Below the pieces are notes generated by a model. That model was not told where the DNA came from, searched no databases, and was given only the letters and a program-made list of their open reading frames with translations. A DNA stretch of 64,000 bases from CAWCDJ01 sp963796485. Its GTDB lineage: Bacteria > Acidobacteriota > Terriglobia > Bryobacterales > Bryobacteraceae. The stretch spans positions 186,001-250,000 of the forward strand of contig CAWCLV010000003.1 in NCBI GenBank assembly GCA_963796485.1, read 5' to 3'. The position numbers were made by a program, and so were the translations under genes. Positions 1-8,254 of this stretch are shown here, one piece after another (within the stretch, counting starts at the first letter, position 1; every line of letters starts with the position of its first letter).

Positions 1-1
1 T

Positions 2-865
2 CCGGAACGATGCTCGAAGAAGATCTCGGGGCGCACGAATTTCAGCGAGGGGCGCGACGCGGTCCTGGCGGATATCGCAGGCGAGATTCTGAAACTGCGC
101 GAGAAGTATGGCGCGGCGGGTCTGGCGGGCATCGGGGTCGGCGTGCCCGGCTTCATCCGCATGAAGGAGGGCTATCTCACGGGATCCGCCAATCTTCCCT
201 ACCTCGAAAACTTCCCCGTGCGCGACGAAATCTCGCGCCTGCTGGGCGCGCGGGTGATCCTGGAGAACGACGCCAACGCCGCCGCGCTGGGCGAGAAGTG
301 GATGGGCGCCGGCCGCAATGTGAATGACCTGGTGCTGCTGACGCTGGGCACCGGCGTCGGCGGAGGCATTATCTCCGGCGGGCACATTGTTCGGGGGGCG
401 GTCGGGATGGCGGGAGAATTCGGCCACATGACGGTGGTTCCGAACGGCAATCCCTGCGGCTGCGGAAACCAGGGCTGCCTGGAGAAGCACGCTTCGGCGA
501 CGGCAGTCGCCGCCATGGCACAGATGCTGCATCTCGGCGCGGGGCTTACGGCGAAGGACGTGTACGATCTGGCGCTACTGCCGGGCGAAACGGGCGACAA
601 GGCGCGCGCGATCTGGCTGGCTTTCGGCGATGCGCTGGGGATCGCGCTGGCCACGCTGATCAACGCGTTCAATTTTCCGCTATACCTGCTCAGCGGCGGC
701 GTCCTGGCCGCGTGGGACCTGTTCCAGCCGCGCATGATGGAAACAATCGAGCGGCGCTCGTTCACCTATCGCGTGACCAGGTGCGAAACGCAAGTGGGGC
801 GGGCTGTGCTGGGCAGCGAGGCAGGACTCTACGGCGCGGCTTACCTGCCCTGGCTGGAGACGTAG
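2..865 (+). CDS. ROK-family sugar kinase (glucokinase-like), 5' truncated by window edge
   Basis: The frame is open to the left edge, so 287 C-terminal residues are present and the N-terminal ATP-binding strand is missing. Visible family marks are GVGVPG, the substrate-side motif ENDANAAALGE, the phosphate loop LGTGVGGGII and the zinc cluster CGCGNQGCLE that defines ROK kinases and repressors. No helix-turn-helix can be judged because the N-terminus is absent. ROK kinases phosphorylate glucose, fructose, N-acetyl sugars or allose in the cytoplasm; the sugar cannot be told from this sequence. The stop lies inside the end of the convergent sensor kinase gene (25 bp tail-to-tail overlap). Identification as ROK is secure; the substrate is not. 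Confidence 0.9.
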   Translation, partial: PERCSKKISGRTNFSEGRDAVLADIAGEILKLREKYGAAGLAGIGVGVPGFIRMKEGYLTGSANLPYLENFPVRDEISRLLGARVILENDANAAALGEKWMGAGRNVNDLVLLTLGTGVGGGIISGGHIVRGAVGMAGEFGHMTVVPNGNPCGCGNQGCLEKHASATAVAAMAQMLHLGAGLTAKDVYDLALLPGETGDKARAIWLAFGDALGIALATLINAFNFPLYLLSGGVLAAWDLFQPRMMETIERRSFTYRVTRCETQVGRAVLGSEAGLYGAAYLPWLET

Positions 866-2691
866 GCGGCGACCGCCTTATCCGAAAGCGGGATCAGAAT
901 TTCCGCTTTGGCGTTCTCGGGACCGATGGACAAAGAGAGACCGGACGCGGCGCCATAGCAGATCTCCAGACGCCTGCGGACGTTCTGCAACCCCACTCCC
1001 GCGCCGCCCGTTCCCGCGCCGGCGCCGGAAGCGCTGTTTTCGACCGAAACCCGCAGCCGGTCGCCCGAGCACTCCGCATGGATGCGAACATAGCCCGGTT
1101 CACTTCGAGGGGCGACGCCGTGCTTGATCGCATTCTCGACGAGCGGCTGGATGGAAAGCACCGGGATGGGAATCTCGAGCGCGCGGTCATCCACCTGGAT
1201 CTCGGTGGTCAGACGGCTACCCAACCGCAACTGCTCCACTTCGAGATAGGCCCGCACAATCCGGATTTCCTCGGCCAGCGGGACGAAGCTCCTATCCGAC
1301 TGCAGGAAGTAGCGGAAGATGTCCGCGAGATTCAAGACCATCCGGCGGGCGCCGGGTGATTCGCGCGGAATCGTTCCGTATAGCGTGTTCAGGGCATTGA
1401 AGAGGAAGTGCGGATTGATCTGCGATTGCAGCGCCCGGAGTTCGGCCTGGCTCGCCAGCCGCTGCAATTCTTGCCGGCGGAGGGATTGGACTTTGCCGGC
1501 GATCTCGGCCGCGGCCTTGCCGAGCGCGTCGAGGTCGTCGCCAAGATAACGGCGGCCGCCGCGGCACCGGCCGAGCAGAATTACCGGAACGTCTCCTTCG
1601 CCCAACCGGACGGGAATGACCACCTCGGCCCACCGCGGAAGATCGGCCGCCGCCAGGCCGGAGGCCAGCACGGGGGCATGCAGCGTCGCGGCTTCGGGCA
1701 AGGCGACGACCGCCCGTTCGGCCGTGCCGACTGCCTCGGCCATCGCGGATGCCGCCCATTCCATGTACTCCCGCTCTTCGGCGAACTCCGGGGCGTTGCG
1801 GATGCGCTGGGGCAGGCCGGCGAGACTGCCCTGCCGGAAAACGGCGTGCGTCAGCCATCGCTCCACACGGCTCCGCAGCCACGCGAAGAGGACCAGAAAC
1901 AGGCAGACGCTGATCAGCAGAAATGCCTCTGGCAACGGCTCGCGGCTTGCCCGTTCGACGAGCACCAGCCGGAAGGCGGCTTCGATCACGAGCCCGGTGA
2001 GAATGGCCGCCAGCAGGGCGTTCGCCAGAAAGCGCACGAAAGCATCGAGCAGCACGAAGCGGTAGTCCTGGAGCAGCACGAACAAGGCGAGCGGGATCCC
2101 GGCATGGTGGATCACCAGTTCGCCCGACCATGCCTGGTCCGCGTGGCCGGTGCCGAAGTGCAGGAACGACATGGCGAACAAGGCAAGGCACATCGATGCC
2201 GCGAGGCGCCCGCCGCCCGAGGTTCGCCAACCGCCGCGCAAAGGCAGGATCGCAACCGCGGTCAGCACCAGGAATCCGACCGTAATGACCTCCAGGGCGA
2301 GTTGGTGAAGCGACGCTCCTTCGTGGAAGACTTCCCAGAAATGCAGCGCAATCGCGACGGAACTGAGGGCATAGCCGGTCCCTACCAGGACCGGGCGGCT
2401 CTCATTCAGGGAAACCTGGAGCAGGACAGCGGGCAGGAGACTCAGGACCGAAAAACTCAGCCACGCGGTGAAGTCGAGGAACTCCGGCGGCAAAGCCGGA
2501 AACGCCAGGATCGTGAGAGATCCCAGGTTCCAAACCAACGCCAGCGCAGCCGCCAGGGCCGGCAGAGCCCTTCCGCGATTTCCCGACCACCCGCGTCCGC
2601 GGACGAGCAGCACCAGGAAGATGGCAAATATGAGCGCCCCGCCGGCGTGGCCGAGAATATTGAACAGGAGCAGGCGGTCGTGTACGTGCAT
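841..2691 (-). CDS. LytS/YehU-type sensor histidine kinase, multi-pass membrane protein
   Basis: 616 residues. The N-terminal half carries about eight hydrophobic segments with no obvious extracellular ligand domain; a GAF-like stretch follows, then the His_kinase (PF06580) H-box SQINPHFLFNALNTLYG near residue 425 with the phospho-accepting histidine intact, and a C-terminal HATPase domain with N-box LVENAIKHGV and a VGLQNVRRRLE G2 segment. The start is ATG at 2691, two bases after the TGA of the response regulator; the longer frame back to 2931 only overlaps that gene. It forms a two-gene operon with the LytTR regulator, which it presumably phosphorylates. The signal is unknown. The adjacent divergent TonB-linked receptor is a possible target or sensor partner, by position only. 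Confidence 0.9.
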   Translation of the reverse strand: MHVHDRLLLFNILGHAGGALIFAIFLVLLVRGRGWSGNRGRALPALAAALALVWNLGSLTILAFPALPPEFLDFTAWLSFSVLSLLPAVLLQVSLNESRPVLVGTGYALSSVAIALHFWEVFHEGASLHQLALEVITVGFLVLTAVAILPLRGGWRTSGGGRLAASMCLALFAMSFLHFGTGHADQAWSGELVIHHAGIPLALFVLLQDYRFVLLDAFVRFLANALLAAILTGLVIEAAFRLVLVERASREPLPEAFLLISVCLFLVLFAWLRSRVERWLTHAVFRQGSLAGLPQRIRNAPEFAEEREYMEWAASAMAEAVGTAERAVVALPEAATLHAPVLASGLAAADLPRWAEVVIPVRLGEGDVPVILLGRCRGGRRYLGDDLDALGKAAAEIAGKVQSLRRQELQRLASQAELRALQSQINPHFLFNALNTLYGTIPRESPGARRMVLNLADIFRYFLQSDRSFVPLAEEIRIVRAYLEVEQLRLGSRLTTEIQVDDRALEIPIPVLSIQPLVENAIKHGVAPRSEPGYVRIHAECSGDRLRVSVENSASGAGAGTGGAGVGLQNVRRRLEICYGAASGLSLSIGPENAKAEILIPLSDKAVAAYVSSQGR

Positions 2692-2693
2692 AT

Positions 2694-3452
2694 TCACCAC
2701 TGGACAATCTGGCGGACGGAGTGCGCCTGCCGTTTGCTCACGATGAATTCCTGGCCGTTGCTCAGGGTGAGCAGCCACCGCTGGCTGGTGATAGGCGCCA
2801 TCTTGCGGACGTGATTGACATTGACGAGCGCGTTCCGATGCACGCGCTGGAACTGCGATTCGGCAAGACGCCCGGCGATCTCCCGCAAGGTGTGGGTGGC
2901 GGTGTAGCGCCGGTGGGCGGTCATGATCCAAACCGTTTCGCGCTCCGCCTGGAACGCCAGCACATCGTCGAGGTTGAGCAGGAAATATTCCTCGCCGATG
3001 CGCCCCACAACTCTCCGGTTTCTCGGGGCGGCGGGGTTTTCCTCGATGTCGCTCAACCGCACGAGGGACTCGGCCGCCTCGTGCTTGCGGGCGAGCAGCC
3101 CGCGGGCGCGGTCGAGCGTCAATCCGAGGCGCTCCCGGCTGACGGGCTTTAGAAGGTAATCGAGCGCGCCGGCCTCGAACGCGCGGATGGCGTGCTCGTT
3201 GTAGGCGGTGACGATCACTACGATGGGGACAGGGCTTTCGGGAAGCCGGCGGATCACGTCAAAGCCGCCGAGGCCGGGCATCTGGAGGTCGAGCAGCACC
3301 AGATCGGGTTGCAAGCGTGCGATCTCCGCGAGCGCCTCCTCGCCGTTCTCCGCTTCGCCGGCTACCTGGACGCCGGGAACAATTTCCAGCTCGTCGCGGA
3401 GCACTTGCCGGGCGACCGGCTCGTCATCCACGATCAGGACCCGCAACGGCAT
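2694..3452 (-). CDS. LytTR-family response regulator
   Basis: 252 residues from ATG 3452. The receiver domain has the acidic pair VDDEP, the phospho-acceptor in LVLLDLQMPG and the lysine in YLLKPV. The C-terminal half is a LytTR DNA-binding domain (AERETVWIMTAHRRYTATHTL, FQRVHRNALVNVNHV). These regulators bind direct repeats at promoters in response to a cognate LytS-like kinase, here encoded immediately downstream. An in-frame ATG at 3515 would add 21 residues that do not look like receiver sequence, so 3452 was preferred; the ribosome-binding site does not settle it. The 109-bp gap to the divergent receptor gene would hold promoters for both. Confidence 0.9.
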   Translation of the reverse strand: MPLRVLIVDDEPVARQVLRDELEIVPGVQVAGEAENGEEALAEIARLQPDLVLLDLQMPGLGGFDVIRRLPESPVPIVVIVTAYNEHAIRAFEAGALDYLLKPVSRERLGLTLDRARGLLARKHEAAESLVRLSDIEENPAAPRNRRVVGRIGEEYFLLNLDDVLAFQAERETVWIMTAHRRYTATHTLREIAGRLAESQFQRVHRNALVNVNHVRKMAPITSQRWLLTLSNGQEFIVSKRQAHSVRQIVQW

Positions 3453-3561
3453 GGACGACCGTCCGCTCACCGGCAAAACTCGCCCGCTCGTCGCCACATC
3501 CAGCCCGCGTGTCATATTCTAATCGGTCCCTAACTCCTTATGAAAGCATACTGTAGGCATC

Positions 3562-6120
3562 GTGAAGGTTTCCTCGCTTCTTATCCTGATGCTTCTGTGC
3601 ACTCTGGCCGGAGCCCAATCCATCGGGTCGGGCACGGTAGGCGGGACGGTGCTGGACCCCTCGGGCGCGGCGATTCCCGGCGCGCCGGTGACCCTGCACA
3701 ATCCCATTAACAACTACGGCCAGCAGACGGCCACGGATGCGACCGGCAAATTCCGTTTCAACAACGTGCCGATGAACTCCTACCGGCTGCAGGTGAAGTC
3801 GAACGGATTCGACCCGTTCGAGGAGAACGTAGTGGTGCAGTCGGCGGTGCCGCTTTCGCTGGATATCCGGCTCAAACTGAACGGGTCGCAGACCACCGTC
3901 AACGTGGAGGCGGGGGGCGCGGCCATCGTGGAGAACGTGCCCATAGCGCACAACGATGTGGATACCAGCATGCTCGCCACTCTGCCGACCGGTTCGCCGG
4001 GGTCCGGGCTGAGCGACGCGATTGCACTGAGCGCCCCGGGTGTGGTGGCGGATTCCAACGGCTTCTTCCACCCGCTGGGCGATCACGCGCAGACCAGTTT
4101 CTATGTGGACGGGCAGCCGATCAACGACCAGCAGAGCAAGATGTTCTCCACGCAGATGCCGGCGAACGCGTTCCAGAACATGGAACTGATCACGGGCATG
4201 GCTCAGGCCGAATTCGGCGACAAGACCAGCCTGGTGGTGGACGCCGTGACGCGTTCGGGGCTGGGAAGGAAACCCTTCGGAGAGTTCGAAGCCGGCTACG
4301 GATCCTTCGGCAACGCCACCGAGAAAGGGTCGATCGGCTGGGGAAGCAGCCGTTTCGGGAACTTCCTGGTTGTGAACGCCGACCGCTCCGGCAGGTTCCT
4401 CGATACCCCGGAGTTCTACCCGAACCACGACAAGGGCAATAACGAAACCATTTTCGACCGCGTGGATTATCAGCCCGGAGCGCACGACGCGCTCCATCTC
4501 GACCTGTTCGCCTCGCGCAACTGGTTCCAGGTTCCGAACACGTACGATCAGCCGAACCAGGATCAGCGCCAGAAGGTGGTCACCTTCAACATCGCTCCGG
4601 GGTACCAGCACACGTTCGGAGCGAGCACGCTTTTCACGGTGAATCCGTGGGTGCGGCGCGACGACGTGAATTACTATCCGAGCGGCGACCCGTTCAATGA
4701 CACGCCCGCCACCCTCTCGCAGCACCGCACGCTTACGAACTGGGGTGTGCGCGCGGATCTGGCGAAGGTCGCCGGCCGTCATAACATCAAGATCGGGACC
4801 GAACTGAAGCAGACGCGCCTCGGCGAGGAGTTCACGCTCGGGATTACGGATCCCGGATTCAACCCGGTTTGCGTGAATGCGCTGGGAAATGCGGCTGGAG
4901 GCGCGGGCATCGTCGATCCGAACGCCTGCGCCGGCGCCGGTTTGACGGCCAATCCCGGCCTGCTCCCGGGCTTGGTTCCCTACGACCTGACACGCGGCGG
5001 CAGCCTCTTCCAGTTCAACCAGTCCGGCAACATCAACCAGGCGGCCGTCTATCTCCAGGACGCGATCACGTTCGGGCGCCTCATCCTGAACACGGGCCTG
5101 CGGGTGGACCGCTACGACGGCGTCACCCAGGCGACCTCCGCCGAGCCGCGGGTCGGCGTCTCGTACCAGATCAAGGCGACGGGCACGGTGGTGCGCGGGT
5201 CGGTTTCGCACACTATGGAGACGCCCTACAACGAGAATCTGTTGCTATCGAGCGCCGCGGGGGTGGGCGGGCTGGTCTCGAACGTCTTCGGCGCGTATGC
5301 CGCTCAGCCGCTGAAGCCCGGAAGCCGCAACCAGTTCAACGCCGGGTTGCAGCAGTCGCTCGGACGCTTCCTGCTGGTGGATGCCGACTATTTCTGGAAG
5401 TTCACCGATTCCGCGTACGATTTCGACGTGCTGTTCAACACGCCGGTCGCGTTCCCGATCTCGTGGCGGAAATCCAAGCTCGACGGCGTCGGCGTGCGCC
5501 TCTCGACAGTCAGCCTGCACGGGTTCCAGGCGTTCGTGAACATGGGACACACGCGGGCGCGCTTCTTCGGGCCGGAGACCGGCGGCTTAATCTTCAATTC
5601 GCCGGTGGACGCGAGTGTTTTCCGAATCGACCACGACCAGGCTTTCCAGCAGACGATGAACCTGCGGTACCAGCGGCCGAAGAACGGCCCCTGGATCGAC
5701 TTCACGTGGCGGTACGATAGCGGCCTGGTGGCGGGTTCGGTGACCACGCTGCAAGATGCCCTGGGGCTGACCGGCGCGCAGCAGGCCGCGATCGGTTTTT
5801 ATTGCGGAAACCAGTTGGCCGCGCCCGGCAGCCCGATCACGGCTTGCTCAGGCAATTACGGCGCCACGCGGCTCGTGATTCCGCCGGCGGGAACGGCCAA
5901 TCCCGACACGAACCCGCCACGGATCGCCCCGCATCACGTTTTCGATCTGTCCGTAGGTACGGATAACCTGCTGCACACGGAGCCGGTGCACGTCACGCTG
6001 AAGGCCACGGTTTTCAATTTGTCGAACGAGGTAGCGCTTTACAACTTTCTATCGACCTTCAGCGGGACGCATTTTGTGACGCCGCGGGCATACCAGGTAA
6101 GTATGGGGTTTGTGTTTTGA
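3562..6120 (+). CDS. TonB-dependent-receptor-like outer-membrane protein with CarboxypepD_reg-like domain
   Basis: 852 residues from a GTG; an in-frame stop lies at 3541 so no earlier start exists. A Sec signal peptide ending near LAGAQS is followed by a carboxypeptidase-regulatory-like beta domain (GGTVLDPSGAAIPGAPVTL), a plug-like region (FYVDGQPINDQQ, AQAEFGDKTSLVVDAVTRSG) and a long beta-barrel ending in SMGFVF with the terminal Phe typical of outer-membrane barrels. No canonical TonB box was recognised. In Acidobacteriota this Oar-like architecture is expanded and is presumed to import or display large substrates; the substrate is unknown. It is divergent from the LytS/LytTR pair and its stop codon abuts, with no gap, the stop of the convergent small membrane protein gene. 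Confidence 0.88.
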   Translation: MKVSSLLILMLLCTLAGAQSIGSGTVGGTVLDPSGAAIPGAPVTLHNPINNYGQQTATDATGKFRFNNVPMNSYRLQVKSNGFDPFEENVVVQSAVPLSLDIRLKLNGSQTTVNVEAGGAAIVENVPIAHNDVDTSMLATLPTGSPGSGLSDAIALSAPGVVADSNGFFHPLGDHAQTSFYVDGQPINDQQSKMFSTQMPANAFQNMELITGMAQAEFGDKTSLVVDAVTRSGLGRKPFGEFEAGYGSFGNATEKGSIGWGSSRFGNFLVVNADRSGRFLDTPEFYPNHDKGNNETIFDRVDYQPGAHDALHLDLFASRNWFQVPNTYDQPNQDQRQKVVTFNIAPGYQHTFGASTLFTVNPWVRRDDVNYYPSGDPFNDTPATLSQHRTLTNWGVRADLAKVAGRHNIKIGTELKQTRLGEEFTLGITDPGFNPVCVNALGNAAGGAGIVDPNACAGAGLTANPGLLPGLVPYDLTRGGSLFQFNQSGNINQAAVYLQDAITFGRLILNTGLRVDRYDGVTQATSAEPRVGVSYQIKATGTVVRGSVSHTMETPYNENLLLSSAAGVGGLVSNVFGAYAAQPLKPGSRNQFNAGLQQSLGRFLLVDADYFWKFTDSAYDFDVLFNTPVAFPISWRKSKLDGVGVRLSTVSLHGFQAFVNMGHTRARFFGPETGGLIFNSPVDASVFRIDHDQAFQQTMNLRYQRPKNGPWIDFTWRYDSGLVAGSVTTLQDALGLTGAQQAAIGFYCGNQLAAPGSPITACSGNYGATRLVIPPAGTANPDTNPPRIAPHHVFDLSVGTDNLLHTEPVHVTLKATVFNLSNEVALYNFLSTFSGTHFVTPRAYQVSMGFVF

Positions 6121-6465
6121 CTAGGGCAACGGCGACGTATCCGCCACGCACGCTGATAGCAGCATCACAATCGCTGCCGGCAGGTATAGCAAGCCGATGG
6201 ACATCGCGACGAGCGAGGACCCGCCCATCAGGATCGCGGCGACTACTCGGACCACTTGTTTGCGAAACACCAGGGCCACGGCCGCAACGAGCACGGGGAA
6301 CGTGACGGGAGCGACGGCCCACATCCCGTTCACTTCGATCAGCGTGGCGCGGACGGGTTGATCGCCATGGAACCCGGAGTAAACCGGATACACCAAGTCA
6401 AAGACGGCGGCTACGACCGCGAGCACGAACGATAGGAGCGCGAGCTTGGTCTTCATGGCCGTCAC
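6121..6465 (-). CDS. small four-helix membrane protein, unknown function
   Basis: 114 residues from GTG 6465, or 111 from ATG 6456. The GTG forms a GTGA overlap with the stop of the upstream gene, a pattern seen many times in this window, so it is favoured. Four hydrophobic segments are visible (ALLSFVLAVVAAVFDLVY, VAPVTFPVLVAAVALVF, VVAAILMGGSSLVAM, YLPAAIVMLLSACV). No known family was recognised. It is the last gene of a minus-strand five-gene set headed by the ROK-like protein and PIG-L deacetylase, and its stop abuts the stop of the outer-membrane receptor gene without any intergenic base. Confidence 0.7.
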   Translation of the reverse strand: MTAMKTKLALLSFVLAVVAAVFDLVYPVYSGFHGDQPVRATLIEVNGMWAVAPVTFPVLVAAVALVFRKQVVRVVAAILMGGSSLVAMSIGLLYLPAAIVMLLSACVADTSPLP

Positions 6466-6899
6466 TCGTTCCTAACGTCGAACCCGATCTCGCGGGTATC
6501 GGCCTTTCCCCCCGGCCGGCTAATCGAGTGGACGTACACGAGTTTCGCGCCGCCATCCGCCAGCCGCAACCGCTCCTCTATGACAAGCTCATGCCCGGCG
6601 TGAAACCGGTGCGTCTCGATCACAATCGTGTCGCCGTCCCAATAACTGTAGCCTTGGTGGCCGTATTCGATCCGGCCGCCCGGCCCAAGGTTGTAGCTGC
6701 CGCCGCCACCGCCACCGCCCCCTGTGCCGGGACGGATGCCCCGGCGCAGTCTCTCCAGCTTTGCGTCGCTCGCCGCTCGCGCCCGTGGCGATTGCTGGGG
6801 CGGCCATGTCTGCCAAAGCTCCAGCGCACCCTGTGCCACTTTCACGGCGTCCTCGGGTAAGCTGTCTACGAGTTCATGAAGTCGTGTCCGGTCAGCCAT
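6462..6899 (-). CDS. hypothetical protein with poly-glycine hinge
   Basis: 145 residues from ATG. The N-terminal about 50 residues form a probable helical segment (HELVDSLPEDAVKVAQGALELW) that resembles short segments found in many acidobacterial hypotheticals; an eight-glycine run (GTGGGGGGGGSYN) then links to a C-terminal beta-rich part with DGDTIVIETHRFHAGHELVI. No signal peptide or membrane segment. The gene overlaps its upstream neighbour by 8 bp and its downstream neighbour by 4 bp, so it is clearly expressed as part of that operon. No function can be assigned. Confidence 0.68.
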   Translation of the reverse strand: MADRTRLHELVDSLPEDAVKVAQGALELWQTWPPQQSPRARAASDAKLERLRRGIRPGTGGGGGGGGSYNLGPGGRIEYGHQGYSYWDGDTIVIETHRFHAGHELVIEERLRLADGGAKLVYVHSISRPGGKADTREIGFDVRNE

Positions 6900-7404
6900 G
6901 ATCGGATTGTACCGGGCGCGGCTTACGTCTGCGCAACAAGGCTGCGTACACGAGAAACGAGACTGTGGACACGATTACGGATAAGGGCCAGAGAGTTTCA
7001 GTGTGGGCGAGACTGAATGCGCTTAGGCGTCCCTGCATTACAAAAAGTACGACGAAGATCAGCAGCAGTGCCAGCGGGCCCAAGGTTGCGCCTATGAGCA
7101 TACGACCGGGCCAAGCTACGCGTGAAAGTAGACGCGGCGAGAGTCCGATGGCAATCGGAACGCCGACCAAAAGCCATCCAAGGACGGAAAAAATTGCGTA
7201 GAGTAAGAACATTTCCCAGGCCTGCGGCAAGGCAAGGTACGGTTCACCCATGTGGGCCTTGAGTAGCGCGCCGCGCACGCGCAAAGCATTGTAGACCAGA
7301 AAAAGCAGCAGAGCGGTATTGCCCGCAGCGAGTCCGATGGCGGCAAAAAGGAGCCGCCGGAATGGACTCACCGCGGGATTATCTGCGGCCGGATTGAAAC
7401 TCAC
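6892..7404 (-). CDS. four-helix integral membrane protein, unknown function
   Basis: 170 residues from GTG 7404, one base after the TGA of the PIG-L gene. Four hydrophobic stretches are seen (LLFAAIGLAAGNTALLLFLVY, MFLLYAIFSVLGWLLVGV, MLIGATLGPLALLLIFVVLF, LWPLSVIVSTVSFLVYAAL) and a basic C-terminal tail (LLRRRKPRPVQ) that predicts a cytoplasmic end. It is not similar to a family I recognise. It sits in the middle of the ROK-like / PIG-L operon and overlaps the next gene by 8 bp, which argues for co-translation. Confidence 0.7.
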   Translation of the reverse strand: MSFNPAADNPAVSPFRRLLFAAIGLAAGNTALLLFLVYNALRVRGALLKAHMGEPYLALPQAWEMFLLYAIFSVLGWLLVGVPIAIGLSPRLLSRVAWPGRMLIGATLGPLALLLIFVVLFVMQGRLSAFSLAHTETLWPLSVIVSTVSFLVYAALLRRRKPRPVQSDHG

Positions 7405-7405
7405 T

Positions 7406-8254
7406 TCACACGAACTTCTTCACGCGGCACTCGACGTCGGCGCGGAAACGGTCGATGAAGCCGAGCACGTAATCCGGGATGGAAAGAGCGGGATCGTCCA
7501 CCAGCGGCGTCAGGTCCATCGCGAAATTCAGGGCCGACTCCTCATCCGTGCCGTGCGAGGCATAGTAAGTGGCATGGGCGAGGCGGCGCCCGGCGGTCGC
7601 TAAGTCGTAGCGCTTGCCGCCCGACACCTGCGAATCGAAAACGCCCACCAGCGCCGCGGCGATATTCGAACGGGCGGAAACGGGGAGCGCCTGCTTCTCG
7701 TCGTCGGAGAGCCAGTCGAGATCGCGCCAGACTTCGCAACCATAGACCTTCCTGGGCTTGTGCTCGCCCGCTGCCGCACGCAGCGCCGCGATGGCACGCA
7801 GCGTGACGCCGACGTGCGTATCGTGCTTGTCGGCAAGATTGTGCAGGTAGACCACTTCCGGCCGCGTGGCAAGCACGATCTGCTTCAGGTCGTCGATCAC
7901 GGCCGTTTCTTTCGGATTCTTGACTTGCGAACTGGTGAACCCCAACTGCACCTGGCAGGCGTACTCTCCCACATAGGCCGCTTTGCGCTGCTCGATCACG
8001 CGAACTTTCTGCATTTCCTCGTCGGTGTAATCGCCATAGATGCCGGAACGAGGGCTGCCCGCGCCGTTGGTCACCACCACACCGGTGAACCACTTGTCTT
8101 TGAGGCCGAAGCACTCGGCGACGCCGTGGTACGCCATGATTTCGATATCGTCCTGGTGCGCGGAGACGCACAGGTGCGTGGTCCGCGCCATGGCCGCTTC
8201 GGGCGCGAGCCCATCGGGTACGAAGAGGTCCGCGCCAGGATTATGAAACCGCAC
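7406..8254 (-). CDS. PIG-L (LmbE-like) family deacetylase
   Basis: 282 residues. The N-terminal AHQDDIE matches the metal-binding AHPDDxE motif of GlcNAc-PI / LmbE deacetylases with Gln in place of Pro, and the third metal ligand region is HNLADKHDTHVGV. Such zinc enzymes remove N-acetyl groups from amino-sugar conjugates (for example in mycothiol or bacillithiol synthesis, GlcNAc-PI, or antibiotics); here the neighbour is a ROK-like protein, so an amino-sugar substrate is plausible but inferred. The start is GTG 8254, supported by an AAGGAGG box nine bases upstream, and lies within the end of the upstream gene (14-bp overlap). Confidence 0.85.
   Translation of the reverse strand: MRFHNPGADLFVPDGLAPEAAMARTTHLCVSAHQDDIEIMAYHGVAECFGLKDKWFTGVVVTNGAGSPRSGIYGDYTDEEMQKVRVIEQRKAAYVGEYACQVQLGFTSSQVKNPKETAVIDDLKQIVLATRPEVVYLHNLADKHDTHVGVTLRAIAALRAAAGEHKPRKVYGCEVWRDLDWLSDDEKQALPVSARSNIAAALVGVFDSQVSGGKRYDLATAGRRLAHATYYASHGTDEESALNFAMDLTPLVDDPALSIPDYVLGFIDRFRADVECRVKKFV

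Noticed and set aside
2692..2931. N-terminal extension of the LytS-like kinase to 2931
   Set aside because: It overlaps the response regulator in another frame and adds Arg/Pro/His-rich sequence without family similarity.
3538..5211. 557-codon minus-strand frame opposite the first outer-membrane receptor
   Set aside because: Shadow frame with His/Arg/Val-rich composition typical of antisense GC-rich coding DNA.
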